From Chryseolinea sp. (GTDB lineage: Bacteria > Bacteroidota > Bacteroidia > Cytophagales > Cyclobacteriaceae), in contig JAICGJ010000005.1 of NCBI GenBank assembly GCA_025923195.1, forward strand, positions 1 through 64,000: a DNA stretch of 64,000 nucleotides. The letters run 5' to 3'. The translations under genes and the position numbers were made by a program. This document shows positions 28,518 through 38,742 of the stretch, in pieces. Each line of letters starts with the position of its first letter. Position 1 is the stretch's first letter. The notes below the pieces were generated by a model that was given only the letters and a program-made list of their open reading frames with translations, had not been told where the DNA came from and ran no database searches.

Positions 28518-29018
28518 ATGAAAATATTTCTCGTCGGACTGGTAGGCTCTGGTAAGACAACGCTGGGTAGGCAACTAGCTGAAGTTCTTCAAGTGCCATT
28601 CGTGGACATGGATTGGGAAATTGAAGGGAGGGAAGGCAGATCCATCAGTGAAATTTTTGCACAGCATGGCGAGGATTACTTTCGCAGGATAGAGGCTGAA
28701 ACTCTTCGTGATTGGGCTGGGTCCAATAAGGATTTTGTTATGGGTACGGGTGGCGGAGCTCCTTGTTTTTATAATGGAATGGATATTATAAATGAGTCGG
28801 GACTTAGCATTTTTCTGGATGTGCCGGTTGACGAACTCAACCTGAGGCTGGCTGCTGCTACAGACCGTCCGTTGTTACACACCACCGACGATATTGAACG
28901 GAAGAAAAGATTGCAGATTATGCACGATGCACGACGACCGATCTATCGCAAGGCTCACATCATACTTGAAAATGTAACGTTCGAAAATTTGCTGCGGGCT
29001 GTCCGGCTTAAAACGTGA
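28518..29018 (+). CDS. aroK: Shikimate kinase
   Basis: Phosphorylates shikimate at the 3-hydroxyl with ATP in aromatic amino-acid synthesis. The 166-residue protein starts MKIFLVGLVGSGKTTLGRQL, containing the Walker A motif GSGKTT. The shikimate-binding Asp and Glu region VDMDWEIEGREG, the Arg-containing GEDYFRRIEAETL and the GTGGGAP motif are all present, followed by the lid TDRPLL. Start ATG at 28518, 9 bases after the BT_3928 gene. It overlaps the convergent outer-membrane protein gene by 11 bases at the 3' end. Confidence 0.96.
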   Translation: MKIFLVGLVGSGKTTLGRQLAEVLQVPFVDMDWEIEGREGRSISEIFAQHGEDYFRRIEAETLRDWAGSNKDFVMGTGGGAPCFYNGMDIINESGLSIFLDVPVDELNLRLAAATDRPLLHTTDDIERKKRLQIMHDARRPIYRKAHIILENVTFENLLRAVRLKT

Positions 29019-30576
29019 ACCCTAACGTTAGGATATAGCTTGCAGTCTTGAGTTCTTGTAACACTACCGGGTTCACACCAATGGATGAAAAGTATGGCGA
29101 TCTGCGGGTTTCGGTCGAGCTAAACACTGCCCCTAAGTCGGCGAAGAACTTCTTTGTTCTGACTCCCAAGCCACCGCTGAAAGATGTTACGCTGCGGTCC
29201 ACATCCCCAGTCTGCCGGTACGGATCCGCCATGTAATTAAACCCTCCGCGCACTCTATAGATCTTGTATCTGTATTCGGCACCAGTCCTGTAATTAATGA
29301 CTGATTGGTATTCTGCTTTTACACTATTATTCTCTGCATCGAAGTTATCATCGATATCTGAGTTATATTTTGCATTTGAATAATCTACAAATTCAACATC
29401 TGCCGTAATAAACCCAAACTTCGAAATGAAAGTCACTCCGGTGCTTACGCGTAGGGGTGTGGATAAATTATATTCTGATATGAGTGGGATGTCTTCAAAA
29501 TGCTCTGTCACATTGCGCTGAGGCGGAAAACTTGAATTATCGGGATCGCCGAAATAATTCCATTCGCTTGTAATGCGCGCTGAATAAGTATCTGTCAATC
29601 TATAATAAGTGGGAGTTACAAAGGAAGCACCTATCTGCAGAAAATCCACTGGTCTTAGTATGGCCCCAAGCGTAAAGTTTACCCCCGTGCCTCGGATGTC
29701 GTAATTCTCATTAGCATTGTAGTGTTCAATCGGGTTATAGTCAGGGTCCTCACTGTAGCGGAAATTCGATTCCGTGAAAATCTGTGTCAGTTTGTAGCGA
29801 ATAGAAGCAATTCCAATTCCTGCGCCTACGAAAAACTTGTCGCTAAAGTTCGCGCCGTACGAAATGGACCACTGATATTGAGATCCCTTGGACTCACTTA
29901 ATTCTTCCTGGTCTATTGTTCTGATCTCTGCTGGAAAACCAGGTTCTTCCGGTAATGGACTTAATACCGAACGGTAGGCATACTCGCCGGTGTTGTCCAC
30001 AAAGTCCTCAATGAGGTAGTTGTTGAACGCCATCGCAGTCAACGTACGAAAATTATCCCCAGGATCTTCATTTTGCCGCCAAAGCATCGACTCGGGATCA
30101 ATCCCATATGCATCATCAATGAAGTAATCTATTAGTGAGTTTTCGCTATTCGTACCCTGGTAATTGAATTTTCGGTTGAAGTCATTTGTTCGCGTCATGG
30201 AAAGACCAAAGCTACCTCCTAGAAACCCTCGTTCCTTGCCCGACTCGTGATGATATACCAGACTGAGCCCGGGAATAACAAACATGGATTTTGAGGCGTC
30301 TGTTTTTACACCGAGATAATTTGACGAAATATCATTGACTGTTAAGCCGGGGCTAAAAGTGACTTCAGAACGGTTATACATTCCCAAACCAGCTGGGTTG
30401 GAGAGGGCGGAGCTGTAATCTCCGCCGAGTGAAACCTGAGCGCCACCCAGGGCCTGGATACGCGCACTCCCGCTTGGCCGCGTTCTGCTGAACAATAAGG
30501 CGTTATCAATGAAATCCTGGGCAATAGTCAAGGACCCAAAAGACATAAGAATAACTATGAAGACAATTTTCTTCAT
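29008..30576 (-). CDS. Outer-membrane beta-barrel protein, FadL/OmpP1-like
   Basis: 522 residues with a signal peptide (KKIVFIVILMSFGSLTIAQ). After it comes the family-typical start SARIQALGGAQVSLGGDYSS, then ALSNPAGLGMYNRSEV, a pattern of the outer-membrane protein transport (OmpP1/FadL/TodX) family. The remainder is a series of amphipathic beta strands and ends with a strand, TASYILTLGFTF, fitting a C-terminal barrel signature. Substrate unknown; hydrophobic molecules are typical of the family. Start ATG at 30574-30576. It overlaps aroK by 11 bases and follows the low-complexity protein gene by 27 bases. Confidence 0.87.
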   Translation of the reverse strand: MKKIVFIVILMSFGSLTIAQDFIDNALLFSRTRPSGSARIQALGGAQVSLGGDYSSALSNPAGLGMYNRSEVTFSPGLTVNDISSNYLGVKTDASKSMFVIPGLSLVYHHESGKERGFLGGSFGLSMTRTNDFNRKFNYQGTNSENSLIDYFIDDAYGIDPESMLWRQNEDPGDNFRTLTAMAFNNYLIEDFVDNTGEYAYRSVLSPLPEEPGFPAEIRTIDQEELSESKGSQYQWSISYGANFSDKFFVGAGIGIASIRYKLTQIFTESNFRYSEDPDYNPIEHYNANENYDIRGTGVNFTLGAILRPVDFLQIGASFVTPTYYRLTDTYSARITSEWNYFGDPDNSSFPPQRNVTEHFEDIPLISEYNLSTPLRVSTGVTFISKFGFITADVEFVDYSNAKYNSDIDDNFDAENNSVKAEYQSVINYRTGAEYRYKIYRVRGGFNYMADPYRQTGDVDRSVTSFSGGLGVRTKKFFADLGAVFSSTETRRSPYFSSIGVNPVVLQELKTASYILTLGFTF

Positions 30577-30603
30577 TTCATGTTAGTTAAAAAAGACAAT
30601 TAC

Positions 30604-31698
30604 TTAGTTGCCGCGGCCTGAGGATCTGGAACCTGAACTGGATCCGCCACTAGAGCTGCCGGATGACGAGCTACCCGTGCTGCTTCGTCCACTATCAAAT
30701 CCCGAGCTCCTTGTAGTATTTCCCGAATTTGAATCTCTCCAAGAGCTCCGGGAATCGCTTTCCCATGATGACCTGCCGCCGCTGGAGTTTGAGTTCTGGC
30801 TATCATAGCCTGAGTTCTGTGTTTGATTTCTCCATCCACGGTTATAGTAATCTGACTGAGTGCGCGAGTTAGTGCCTACCCGTCCGCCGATCTTCGGCCG
30901 TGTCTCGGTTGAATTCAACGCATCCGGGTTGGTAGTACGGGTACTTCTATTTGAATAATTGCGGCTCAATTCGCTGCTACGTGAACTACGTTTTCCGTAG
31001 GCAGGGCCATAACGATTGCCTGATTCGATAATAACTACTTGGCTTGGGTATCCCCATCCACCGTAGTACGAATAGGGTGAATATCCGTAGCCGTAGTAAG
31101 GGTTCCATGCCCATGCGTTATACGGGTTGCAATAGTTGCTGTAACCAAAACCCAGGCCCCATCCGTAATTCCAGGTGTTCCCCCAATGATAGCTGAACGA
31201 GCTTGACCATCCTGAACGGTAATAAGGATTGTGCCATGGATTGCCCCAGGTATCGTAATAACTGCCATAATAGGGACTATTCCAGGAACTAATGTATGGA
31301 TCATAGTAGTTCCCTCCGTACCAGGGGTTATTATACCAATTGTTGAAATTATTGTTCCACCTGTTCAGATTGTTCGCGTTGTTGTACTGATAGTTATTTA
31401 TAAAGTAGTCCTCGTTGTCGGCTTTAGCTGTTTCCGAATTTGAGCGCGCTTCATATTCTGGATTAACATTGCGTGCAGAGTAGCTGTCGGTAGGGTTTAC
31501 GGACTCCTGCTCGACTAACTCCTTCTTGTTATTCTTTTTTATGCTGGCCGTATAGGAAACTTCCTTGACTTTCGACGCATTGAGCTTCGCACGATCTTTC
31601 GAATTAAAATACATGTCATCATTCTCAATGTCTTGAGCGGATAAGGCAAAAGTTAACAGCATTGAAACCAAGCTTAATAACGCCACTCTGCTTTTCAT
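30604..31698 (-). CDS. Secreted low-complexity protein rich in Tyr, Asn, Trp, Gly and Ser
   Basis: 364 residues, with a signal peptide (RVALLSLVSMLLTFALSAQ). Residues of about 95-240 form a block full of Tyr, Asn, Trp, Gly and Pro, in irregular repeats such as NNPWYGGNYYDPY and YYGYGYSPYSYYGGWGY. Residues of about 250-364 are Ser/Arg/Gly/Asn-rich, ending SGSRSSGRGN. No family is recognised. Such sequences suggest a disordered surface or prion-like material rather than an enzyme. Start ATG 31696-31698. It stands 27 bases upstream of the outer-membrane protein gene on the same strand, and is divergent from proS. Confidence 0.78.
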   Translation of the reverse strand: MKSRVALLSLVSMLLTFALSAQDIENDDMYFNSKDRAKLNASKVKEVSYTASIKKNNKKELVEQESVNPTDSYSARNVNPEYEARSNSETAKADNEDYFINNYQYNNANNLNRWNNNFNNWYNNPWYGGNYYDPYISSWNSPYYGSYYDTWGNPWHNPYYRSGWSSSFSYHWGNTWNYGWGLGFGYSNYCNPYNAWAWNPYYGYGYSPYSYYGGWGYPSQVVIIESGNRYGPAYGKRSSRSSELSRNYSNRSTRTTNPDALNSTETRPKIGGRVGTNSRTQSDYYNRGWRNQTQNSGYDSQNSNSSGGRSSWESDSRSSWRDSNSGNTTRSSGFDSGRSSTGSSSSGSSSGGSSSGSRSSGRGN

Positions 31699-31843
31699 AT
31701 CTTTCTGAATTTAGTCTTGTCTCTTATGAAACGTTAAAACGCTTTAAAAGTGTTGATAAAGCTACAAAATTTAAGCAGTATTTGTTCCTACTAAATTTAT
31801 ATTTGCGATTCTGTAAAAAAAGACTCAATAATTATACCAAGGC

Positions 31844-33322
31844 ATGGGGAAAGAAATACCTACTCGAAGTGAAGACTATTCTTTGTGGTACAATGAACTC
31901 GTAAAAAAGGCTGATCTAGCGGAACACTCTGATGTTAGGGGGTGTATGGTGATCAAACCCTATGGATATGCCATTTGGGAGAAGATGCAGCAAGCACTGG
32001 ATACGATGTTCAAGAATACAGGCCATGTAAATGCGTATTTTCCCTTGTTTGTGCCAAAGAGCATGTTCGAAGCTGAAGAAAAAAACGCCGAAGGTTTTGC
32101 CAAGGAATGTGCCATCGTGACACATTACCGCTTGAAATCTGATCCGCACAATATGGGAAAATTAATCGTCGATCCAGACGCAAGACTTGAAGAAGAACTG
32201 GTCGTGAGACCGACCAGTGAGGCTATCATATGGAATACCTATAAAAAGTGGATCCAATCCTACAGGGACCTTCCATTGCTGATAAATCAATGGGCGAACG
32301 TGGTACGGTGGGAGATGCGTACCAGGCTTTTCTTGCGCACATCGGAATTCCTCTGGCAGGAAGGGCACACCGCACACGCGACCCAGGAGGAAGCCGTTCG
32401 CGAAACCGAACAGATGCTTGACATTTATGCTGAGTTCGTCGAAAGATTTATGGGGGTTCCAGTTGTAAAAGGCAGAAAATCAGAAGGCGAAAGGTTTCCT
32501 GGAGCTGTAGAAACATATTGTATCGAGGCGATGATGCAGGACGGAAAATCGCTGCAAGCAGGTACTTCCCACTTCCTGGGACAGAATTTTGCCCAAGCTT
32601 TTGATGTAAAATTTGCCAACAAGGATGGCACGCTCGACTATGTCTGGGGTACTTCGTGGGGCGTCAGCACACGGCTGATTGGTGCTTTGATCATGGCACA
32701 CTCTGACGATGACGGCTTGGTCCTCCCACCAAAATTAGCGCCTATCCATATAGTGATAATACCTATTTTTCGCAATGGCGAGGAACTTAAGAAGGTTTCT
32801 GAAGCTGTTGATCCGATCATGAAGTCGCTAAGAGCTCAAGGTTACGCCATAAGATTCGACGACAGAGACACACAGAAACCAGGGTTCAAATTTGCAGAGT
32901 GGGAGTTGAAGGGAGTTCCTGTGAGGCTTGCAATAGGACCAAGAGATCTCGATAAGGCTACGATAGAGGTCGCAAGGCGCGACACCAAAGCGAAGGAGAC
33001 CCGACCGCTGGCAGGCATCGCCGATGAAATTCCTAAGTTGCTGGACGACATTCAGAAAAATATGTTCGAAAAAGCCTTAAAGTTCAGAGAAAACCTGACC
33101 ACGGAAGCAAATTCGTTCGACGAATTCAAAAGTATTTTGGACGGGAAGACGGGTTTTGTTTCTGCCCATTGGGACGGCACTATAGAAACGGAAATTGCGA
33201 TCAAGGATGAAACCAAGGCCACAATCCGTTGTATCCCGCTTGATTCCAAGAAAGAAAAGGGAGTTTGTATTTATTCGGGCAGACCATCCGAACAGCGAGT
33301 TCTATTTGCACGGGCATACTAG
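31844..33322 (+). CDS. proS: Prolyl-tRNA synthetase, archaeal/eukaryotic type (ProS type 3)
   Basis: Charges tRNA-Pro in the cytoplasm. At 492 residues, without the large editing insertion of the bacterial type, it belongs to the short archaeal-like class common in Bacteroidota. Motifs: [19 protein letters not shown], class II motif 2 at [16 protein letters not shown], the [17 protein letters not shown] region, and [17 protein letters not shown]. The C-terminus ends in an Arg-Ala-Tyr (RAY), typical of this type. Start ATG at 31844. TATATTTG at 31798-31805 matches the -7 element upstream. Confidence 0.96.
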   Translation: MGKEIPTRSEDYSLWYNELVKKADLAEHSDVRGCMVIKPYGYAIWEKMQQALDTMFKNTGHVNAYFPLFVPKSMFEAEEKNAEGFAKECAIVTHYRLKSDPHNMGKLIVDPDARLEEELVVRPTSEAIIWNTYKKWIQSYRDLPLLINQWANVVRWEMRTRLFLRTSEFLWQEGHTAHATQEEAVRETEQMLDIYAEFVERFMGVPVVKGRKSEGERFPGAVETYCIEAMMQDGKSLQAGTSHFLGQNFAQAFDVKFANKDGTLDYVWGTSWGVSTRLIGALIMAHSDDDGLVLPPKLAPIHIVIIPIFRNGEELKKVSEAVDPIMKSLRAQGYAIRFDDRDTQKPGFKFAEWELKGVPVRLAIGPRDLDKATIEVARRDTKAKETRPLAGIADEIPKLLDDIQKNMFEKALKFRENLTTEANSFDEFKSILDGKTGFVSAHWDGTIETEIAIKDETKATIRCIPLDSKKEKGVCIYSGRPSEQRVLFARAY

Positions 33323-33382
33323 CTGGTTGTAGATTTTATTGAAAATTATCCTCACATTCGTAGTCCCTTAAATCCGTGCTCC

Positions 33383-33853
33383 ATGTTCATGTGGGTAATC
33401 ATCATAGCTCTGCTGGCGATAGGCCTGGGACTCATAATTATTGAGCTCGTCTTCATTCCAGGTACGACAGTGGTGGGATTGTTAGGCCTGATTTTTACTA
33501 TTGTCGGTATTGTTATTAGCTATCGGCATTTTGGCAATGATATTGGGCTTTACATTTTACTGGGCACATCAGCTGCAGCGTTGGTTACCCTTTACTTTAG
33601 TTTTCGTTCGCGGGCATGGTCACGGTTTTCACATAAGTCCGCCATCGACAGCAAGGTAAATGAAGGCATGCTTAAAGAATTAAATGTCGGGGATGAGGGA
33701 ACCACGCGGTCTGCCCTGCGACCCATCGGAACTGCCGAATTTGGAAACCGGAACTTTGAGGTACGAACAACGGGAACTTTTTTAGACACCGGAACGCGAG
33801 TGAAGATCGTTCGAATTCAATCCAATCAAATAATAGTTGAACCCTTAAACTAA
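33383..33853 (+). CDS. NfeD-like membrane protein
   Basis: 156 residues with three transmembrane helices ([56 protein letters not shown]) and a C-terminal OB-fold domain ([19 protein letters not shown]). NfeD proteins partner with flotillins in membrane microdomains. The gene sits 8 bases before floA, the usual partner. Start ATG at 33383; a second ATG two codons on is equally possible. Confidence 0.93.
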   Translation: MFMWVIIIALLAIGLGLIIIELVFIPGTTVVGLLGLIFTIVGIVISYRHFGNDIGLYILLGTSAAALVTLYFSFRSRAWSRFSHKSAIDSKVNEGMLKELNVGDEGTTRSALRPIGTAEFGNRNFEVRTTGTFLDTGTRVKIVRIQSNQIIVEPLN

Positions 33854-33861
33854 TTAATATC

Positions 33862-34857
33862 ATGCCCACCGAAGCCGTTTCTCTACTAGTACTGATTTTT
33901 GGTCTTCTCATCCTTTTTTTCATATTCCTTTATTTTGTTCCCGTCAATCTCTGGATCACAGCCCTGTTTTCAGGCGTAAAGGTTAGCTTGCTGAACCTGA
34001 TTTTGATGAGGATTCGTAAAGTACCACCTCGCGTGGTGGTGGATTCTTTAATAACGGCTACGAAAGCCGGATTACAGATTTCATCCAATGATCTTGAAAC
34101 CCACTACCTGGCAGGTGGGAACGTGCCAAACGTAATTCGTGCCTTGATATCGGCCGACAAAGCGAACATCAGCTTGACTTTCAAACAAGCTACCGCTATC
34201 GATCTGGCTGGACGCGATGTGTTCCAGGCTGTTCAGATTTCCGTTAATCCCAAAGTAATTACGACACCCAAAGTCGCCGGGGTTGCCTCTGATGGCATTC
34301 AGTTAATTGCCATTGCTCGCGTGACAGTTAGGGCGAGTATAGCTCAATTGGTCGGTGGCGCTGGTGAAGATACAATTCTTGCACGTGTAGGCGAAGGAAT
34401 CGTATCCTCTATCGGTTCTGCCAAGTCTCACAAGGAAGTGTTGGAGAGCCCGGACAAAATTTCAAAGTTAGTTCTATCCCGTGGGCTAGACGCAGGTACC
34501 GCGTTCGAGATATTATCTATCGATATAGCAGACGTCGATGTTGGAGCAAATATTGGTGCAAAACTGCAAATAGATCAGGCCTCCGCCGACTTGAAGGTTG
34601 CTGAAGCAAGAGCTGAGGAACGCAGAGCAATGGCGGTAGCACTGGATCAGGAAATGAAGGCAAAAGCCCAGGAGGCAAGGGCAAAAGTTATCGAGGCTGA
34701 GGCTGAGATACCGAGAGCGATTGCATCCTCTTTTGAAAAGGGAAATCTGGGAATCATGGACTACTATAGAATGCAAAATGTACAGGCCGATACGGAGATG
34801 CGCCAGTCTATTTCGGGCTCTGGAAAAGGTGCGCCCGGAGCTCCGAAGAAAGACTAG
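33862..34857 (+). CDS. floA: Flotillin-like protein FloA
   Basis: A membrane-associated scaffold of functional membrane microdomains, 331 residues. An N-terminal transmembrane segment ([19 protein letters not shown]) is followed by the SPFH domain ([37 protein letters not shown]) and a long Glu/Ala-rich helix ([20 protein letters not shown]). A C-terminal [10 protein letters not shown] tail completes it. It pairs with nfeD 8 bases upstream. Beyond its stop is a large inverted repeat. Confidence 0.95.
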   Translation: MPTEAVSLLVLIFGLLILFFIFLYFVPVNLWITALFSGVKVSLLNLILMRIRKVPPRVVVDSLITATKAGLQISSNDLETHYLAGGNVPNVIRALISADKANISLTFKQATAIDLAGRDVFQAVQISVNPKVITTPKVAGVASDGIQLIAIARVTVRASIAQLVGGAGEDTILARVGEGIVSSIGSAKSHKEVLESPDKISKLVLSRGLDAGTAFEILSIDIADVDVGANIGAKLQIDQASADLKVAEARAEERRAMAVALDQEMKAKAQEARAKVIEAEAEIPRAIASSFEKGNLGIMDYYRMQNVQADTEMRQSISGSGKGAPGAPKKD

Positions 34858-34860
34858 AGT

Positions 34861-35085
34861 TCCGTTGTCCGTTGTCCGTTATCCGTTATCCGTTAATAGT
34901 TAATAGTTAATAGGGAGTGAGCGAGGGTGTGTCGCTCGATTACAACTCGAATGGCGAAGAATGGACAAGACTACAAATTAATAATGTTACCGATTGACAT
35001 CCTGCACTAATCGGGATCGAGCGACACACCCTTCCCCGCACCCACTATTAACTATTAACGGATAACTAATAACGGTTAACGGTCA
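34861..35085. repeat. Large imperfect inverted repeat in the floA/WG-repeat intergenic region
   Basis: Two near-identical arms: 34885-34940 and 35014-35073. The outer part GTTATCCGTTAATAGTTAATAG and the inner part GGGTGTGTCGCTCGAT each match the reverse complement exactly over 22 and 16 bases. A spacer of about 75 bases lies between the arms, and the arms differ by a 7-base stretch and a few mismatches. The left edge has a tandem CCGTTGTCCGTTATC unit. It separates two convergent genes and carries no recognisable gene. Confidence 0.75.
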
Positions 35086-35090
35086 ACATT

Positions 35091-37211
35091 TCAAAATCTC
35101 ACCTCGCTCCACTGGGCGTTAACCTTGCCCAAGAAAACATCATTATAGGCATCGTAGCTGATGTAATCGTAAATCAGCGGTATTGTACTGATGCCCTTCA
35201 GACTAATGGCACCATATTTTCCATTGCGCTCGACAATTATGTATCCATTGTTCAGATCTCTCAGTTGGCTATATTTTGGGTTGATGAGTATTTTACCCTG
35301 CGCATCCGCAAGTCCGACTAAATTGTCCTGCCGGATTATAATATTACGGTGAGGCAAAATCTCGATTGACTGGTAGCGAGGGAAGAGTACAAGTTTGCCA
35401 GATGTCGCAGCAACACCAAACAGTCCTTTTTGTTTGACAACGGACAGGCCATTCTTGAAGGCAGACACTTCATCAAAGATCGGTTGTATGGCGATTTTGT
35501 CATCGTGACCAATGAAGCCCCATTTTCCTCTGATTTTCATGGCAGCATATCCGTCGCTGAACGGCTGGATGTCGTCGTAGCGATTGGCGATTCTCAGTCG
35601 TCCTTGCGAATCAATGAATCCGAACTGACCATTCTTCTTTATCCCTCGTAAGCCTTCACTTTCGGGGTAGATCTTTTCTACGCGCTCGGGCAATAGCTTC
35701 CGGTCAAGTATTACACCATTCATTCCAATCTCCCATATCGTGCCTGAGGGAAGGTATTCGAACAAGCTCTCTTCCCGCACCTCAAGTCTGTTCTCAGAAA
35801 AATATACAATATTATTATCCAATGACTTAAGGTACACCGTCGGAGACCCGAATTCTAGAAAACGATCGTCGCCTATGAGCACAATTTTGTTGGGCCTCGG
35901 CGTAACAAGCCAATGCTCTCTTTGATTGATGATTCCATATTGACCGTGAAACTTTACGACAATCTTGTCGCCGTGTTGCTGAAGTATAGAGTCATAGGTA
36001 CAAGAAAGTATTTGTTTCCCATCCGGGTTAATGGCGCCCCAGAAGTTTCTGCTGATAACGGGGAAGAAACGACCATTGAAGGGAAGTATGGCATCGTACA
36101 TTTTGGTGTGAAGAGATCTGCCTGTTGAGTCAAGCAGTATCCATCCGTCTTTACCCGTTAGCTTTTGATGCGACGGATAATAGTGGCCATCACGCTTCAG
36201 CGCTGAATAATTTGGCGGAATTATCACCTTACCATCACCTCTAATTACACCACATTTTCCGTCTATACAGAATATAGCCGTTCCATTTCGAAAACTTTCA
36301 AGCGAATGCATTCTTATCGTCGATACAGGTTTTAAGGTGTAATCTGTGAGTTGGATTGCGCCTGAATTCCTGATCGCCAACAAATTTTTACTGATTTCCC
36401 CCACCGAGTCGGCCGATACTTTTTGATGGAGCTTGTTTTCCCCGCTTAGAAAAAACCATGTGGCGGTTTGCCTTGTGGAAACTTTACCATCCCCTTTGAT
36501 TTGAATCTCTTGAGACTGAGCTTCAATTTTAGTGACTCCATTCCGGTCTATGAGACCCTGACGTCCACTTTGATATATAATGGCATAGTCCTTTTTGAAG
36601 TGTGACATGCTATCGTTATCAAAGTTTGTAAGCTGCTTGCCGATATCTGTGAACAGAGCCCATTTACCTTCGAAATTTTCTGCAGCATAGCGCAGGCTAC
36701 CAACGGATTTTATATTCTTAAACGTTTGAGGAATGAGCATTCTGTTTTCAAGATCTATCAGTCCGTACTTGTATTGATCGCCGACTTTGCTAAAAACAAT
36801 GGCGCGAAGGGAAGACAGTCTGATATCGTCGTATTGAAATGGAATAATTTCTTTACCCGCAGGATTGATGACCCCGGAGACTACACGAAGTGATAACGGA
36901 GATCTTTTTCTTGCAAACAGTAGTGTTGCGTCGACTGGAGAGATTTCTTCGAACTCCGCTTTAGTGATAAGCTGGTTGGAAATATTTATCAACCCCCATT
37001 TTCCGCCAGTGCGATAGCCAGTCGCATTACTCATGATTGAGAACTTTCCATCGCTCCAGCCAAGAGCCTCATACTTTGCCGGTATTAAGACTTTACCAGC
37101 CTCGTTCTTAAGGCCTACCTTGCCGTTGTCCTCAAACACGCTATACCCTCTGGCAAATAGGGAGCAGAAGCAGAGGATTACAACGCAAAAAATGTTTTTC
37201 ACACGTTTCAT
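35091..37211 (-). CDS. Secreted WG-repeat protein
   Basis: 706 residues with a signal peptide (MKRVKNIFCVVILCFCSLFARG), then WG beta-repeats through the whole protein, such as FEDNGKVGLKNEAGKVLIP, DGYAAMKIRGKWGFIG and ALFTDIGKQL. WG repeats form small beta-units and may bind peptidoglycan, protein or other ligands; the function is unknown. Start ATG at 37209-37211. Minus-strand TAACTTTG at plus 37218-37225 fits a -7 element. It is convergent with floA. Confidence 0.9.
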   Translation of the reverse strand: MKRVKNIFCVVILCFCSLFARGYSVFEDNGKVGLKNEAGKVLIPAKYEALGWSDGKFSIMSNATGYRTGGKWGLINISNQLITKAEFEEISPVDATLLFARKRSPLSLRVVSGVINPAGKEIIPFQYDDIRLSSLRAIVFSKVGDQYKYGLIDLENRMLIPQTFKNIKSVGSLRYAAENFEGKWALFTDIGKQLTNFDNDSMSHFKKDYAIIYQSGRQGLIDRNGVTKIEAQSQEIQIKGDGKVSTRQTATWFFLSGENKLHQKVSADSVGEISKNLLAIRNSGAIQLTDYTLKPVSTIRMHSLESFRNGTAIFCIDGKCGVIRGDGKVIIPPNYSALKRDGHYYPSHQKLTGKDGWILLDSTGRSLHTKMYDAILPFNGRFFPVISRNFWGAINPDGKQILSCTYDSILQQHGDKIVVKFHGQYGIINQREHWLVTPRPNKIVLIGDDRFLEFGSPTVYLKSLDNNIVYFSENRLEVREESLFEYLPSGTIWEIGMNGVILDRKLLPERVEKIYPESEGLRGIKKNGQFGFIDSQGRLRIANRYDDIQPFSDGYAAMKIRGKWGFIGHDDKIAIQPIFDEVSAFKNGLSVVKQKGLFGVAATSGKLVLFPRYQSIEILPHRNIIIRQDNLVGLADAQGKILINPKYSQLRDLNNGYIIVERNGKYGAISLKGISTIPLIYDYISYDAYNDVFLGKVNAQWSEVRF

Positions 37212-37321
37212 CTAGCACAAAGTTAGATCAGAAAATGGAATCAAATAATTTTTATGAAATTTGTCCGGTAGACGGTATAAGGAGGGATGTAAGATACCTG
37301 TCAAATTAAAAGCAAAAAGAG

Positions 37322-38698
37322 ATGTATATCCAACAGCTGTATACAAATTGCCTCGCTGAAGCGGCATACTATATCGAGTCAGAAGGCAATGCAGCCATCA
37401 TTGACCCGCTGCGCGAGACCGAACCGTATTTATCGCTTGCCAATCAACGCGGAGCAACCATTCGGTACGTTTTCGAAACTCACTTCCACGCAGATTTTGT
37501 CTCTGGACACATCGATTTGTCAAGGAAAGTTAACGCGCCAATTATATATGGCCCCGAGGCAAATACAAATTATGAGGTTTACAATGCTAAGGACGGTGAG
37601 GAATTTAAACTTGGAAGGGTTAAAATACGCGTGCTGCATACCCCTGGCCATACGCCGGAATCTTCGTGCTACTTGTTGATCGATGAAAACGGAAAAGAAT
37701 ATGCGGTCTTTACAGGCGATACTTTGTTTGTAGGTGATGTGGGCAGACCCGATTTACTAGACGGTGTCATATCCAGTGAAACGCTCGCGGGCATGTTGTA
37801 TGATTCCCTTCAACAAAAAATAAAAATATTGGCCGACCATGTCATTGTGTACCCGGCACACGGTCCCGGTTCCGCATGTGGAAAGAGTATTGGAAAAGAA
37901 ACATTCTCTACGATCGGCGAACAAAAGAAGTTTAATTACGCCCTTCAGGAAATGTCCCGAGAAGAATTTATTGAAAAAGTAACGGAAGGAATTTTGCCTC
38001 CTCCTGCGTATTTCTTTGAGGATGCGCGTATTAATAAAACTGGCTATACTCCTATCGACGACGTGATCACCAGGAATACAAAGCCTTTAACCCTGCAGCA
38101 GTTCAAAAAAGCCGTTGATAATGGAGCTTACATACTTGACACACGCGCGGCGGACGACTTCGAAAAGGGATTCTTACCCGGCTCGATAAATATTGGACTT
38201 AACGGTCAGTTTGCGGTCTGGGTGGGTACACTGGTTGATATTCAACGGGAACTTGTCCTAGTAACCGAACCCGGCAAGGAAGTTGAGAGTGTATTGAGGC
38301 TTGCAAGAGTCGGGTATGAAAAGATTACTGGCTACTTACAAGGCGGACCGTCAGCATACGATGGCCCGCTAGATCACGTTGACTCTATCGCCGGGGATAA
38401 AATTCAGGAGGAATTAAATTCAGGAGCCATCATTCTGGACGTCCGGAAGCCAGGCGAATGGAATGTAAGTCATGTTAAAGGAGCTATTTTTTTACCACTT
38501 GCAGACTTTCCTGACAACCTAGCCAGCCTTGATAAGAACAAAAAATATATCGTGCATTGCGGAGGCGGCTATCGTTCCATGACCGCTATCTCCATCATGA
38601 AAAAGCTTGGCTTTAATAATCTAGTAAATATTTACGGAGGATTCGGAGCGCTTCAGGATGCAGGACTTGAAATTCTGACGGAAGCTCTAACGGCATGA
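37322..38698 (+). CDS. Metallo-beta-lactamase fold hydrolase with two rhodanese domains (persulfide dioxygenase-like)
   Basis: 458 residues. The N-terminal hydrolase domain has the metal motif ETHFHADFVSGHIDLS, then VLHTPGHTPESSCYL, the FTGDTLFVGDVGRPDLL segment and YPAHGPGSACGKSIG, as in ETHE1-like persulfide dioxygenases. Two rhodanese domains follow: the first, about residues 255-345, has no Cys in its active-site loop; the second, about 355-455, has the Cys in YIVHCGGGYRSM. The family oxidises glutathione or coenzyme A persulfides; the substrate here is not shown. Start ATG 37322. It converges on the BtuF-like gene. Confidence 0.92.
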   Translation: MYIQQLYTNCLAEAAYYIESEGNAAIIDPLRETEPYLSLANQRGATIRYVFETHFHADFVSGHIDLSRKVNAPIIYGPEANTNYEVYNAKDGEEFKLGRVKIRVLHTPGHTPESSCYLLIDENGKEYAVFTGDTLFVGDVGRPDLLDGVISSETLAGMLYDSLQQKIKILADHVIVYPAHGPGSACGKSIGKETFSTIGEQKKFNYALQEMSREEFIEKVTEGILPPPAYFFEDARINKTGYTPIDDVITRNTKPLTLQQFKKAVDNGAYILDTRAADDFEKGFLPGSINIGLNGQFAVWVGTLVDIQRELVLVTEPGKEVESVLRLARVGYEKITGYLQGGPSAYDGPLDHVDSIAGDKIQEELNSGAIILDVRKPGEWNVSHVKGAIFLPLADFPDNLASLDKNKKYIVHCGGGYRSMTAISIMKKLGFNNLVNIYGGFGALQDAGLEILTEALTA

Positions 38699-38742
38699 CC
38701 ATACGCATGAGTCCTCATTTAGTCGGTCAGGCTCACTAAGGA

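Noticed and set aside
30600..30839. Minus-strand frame overlapping the low-complexity protein
   Set aside because: A shadow of the biased composition of the real gene.
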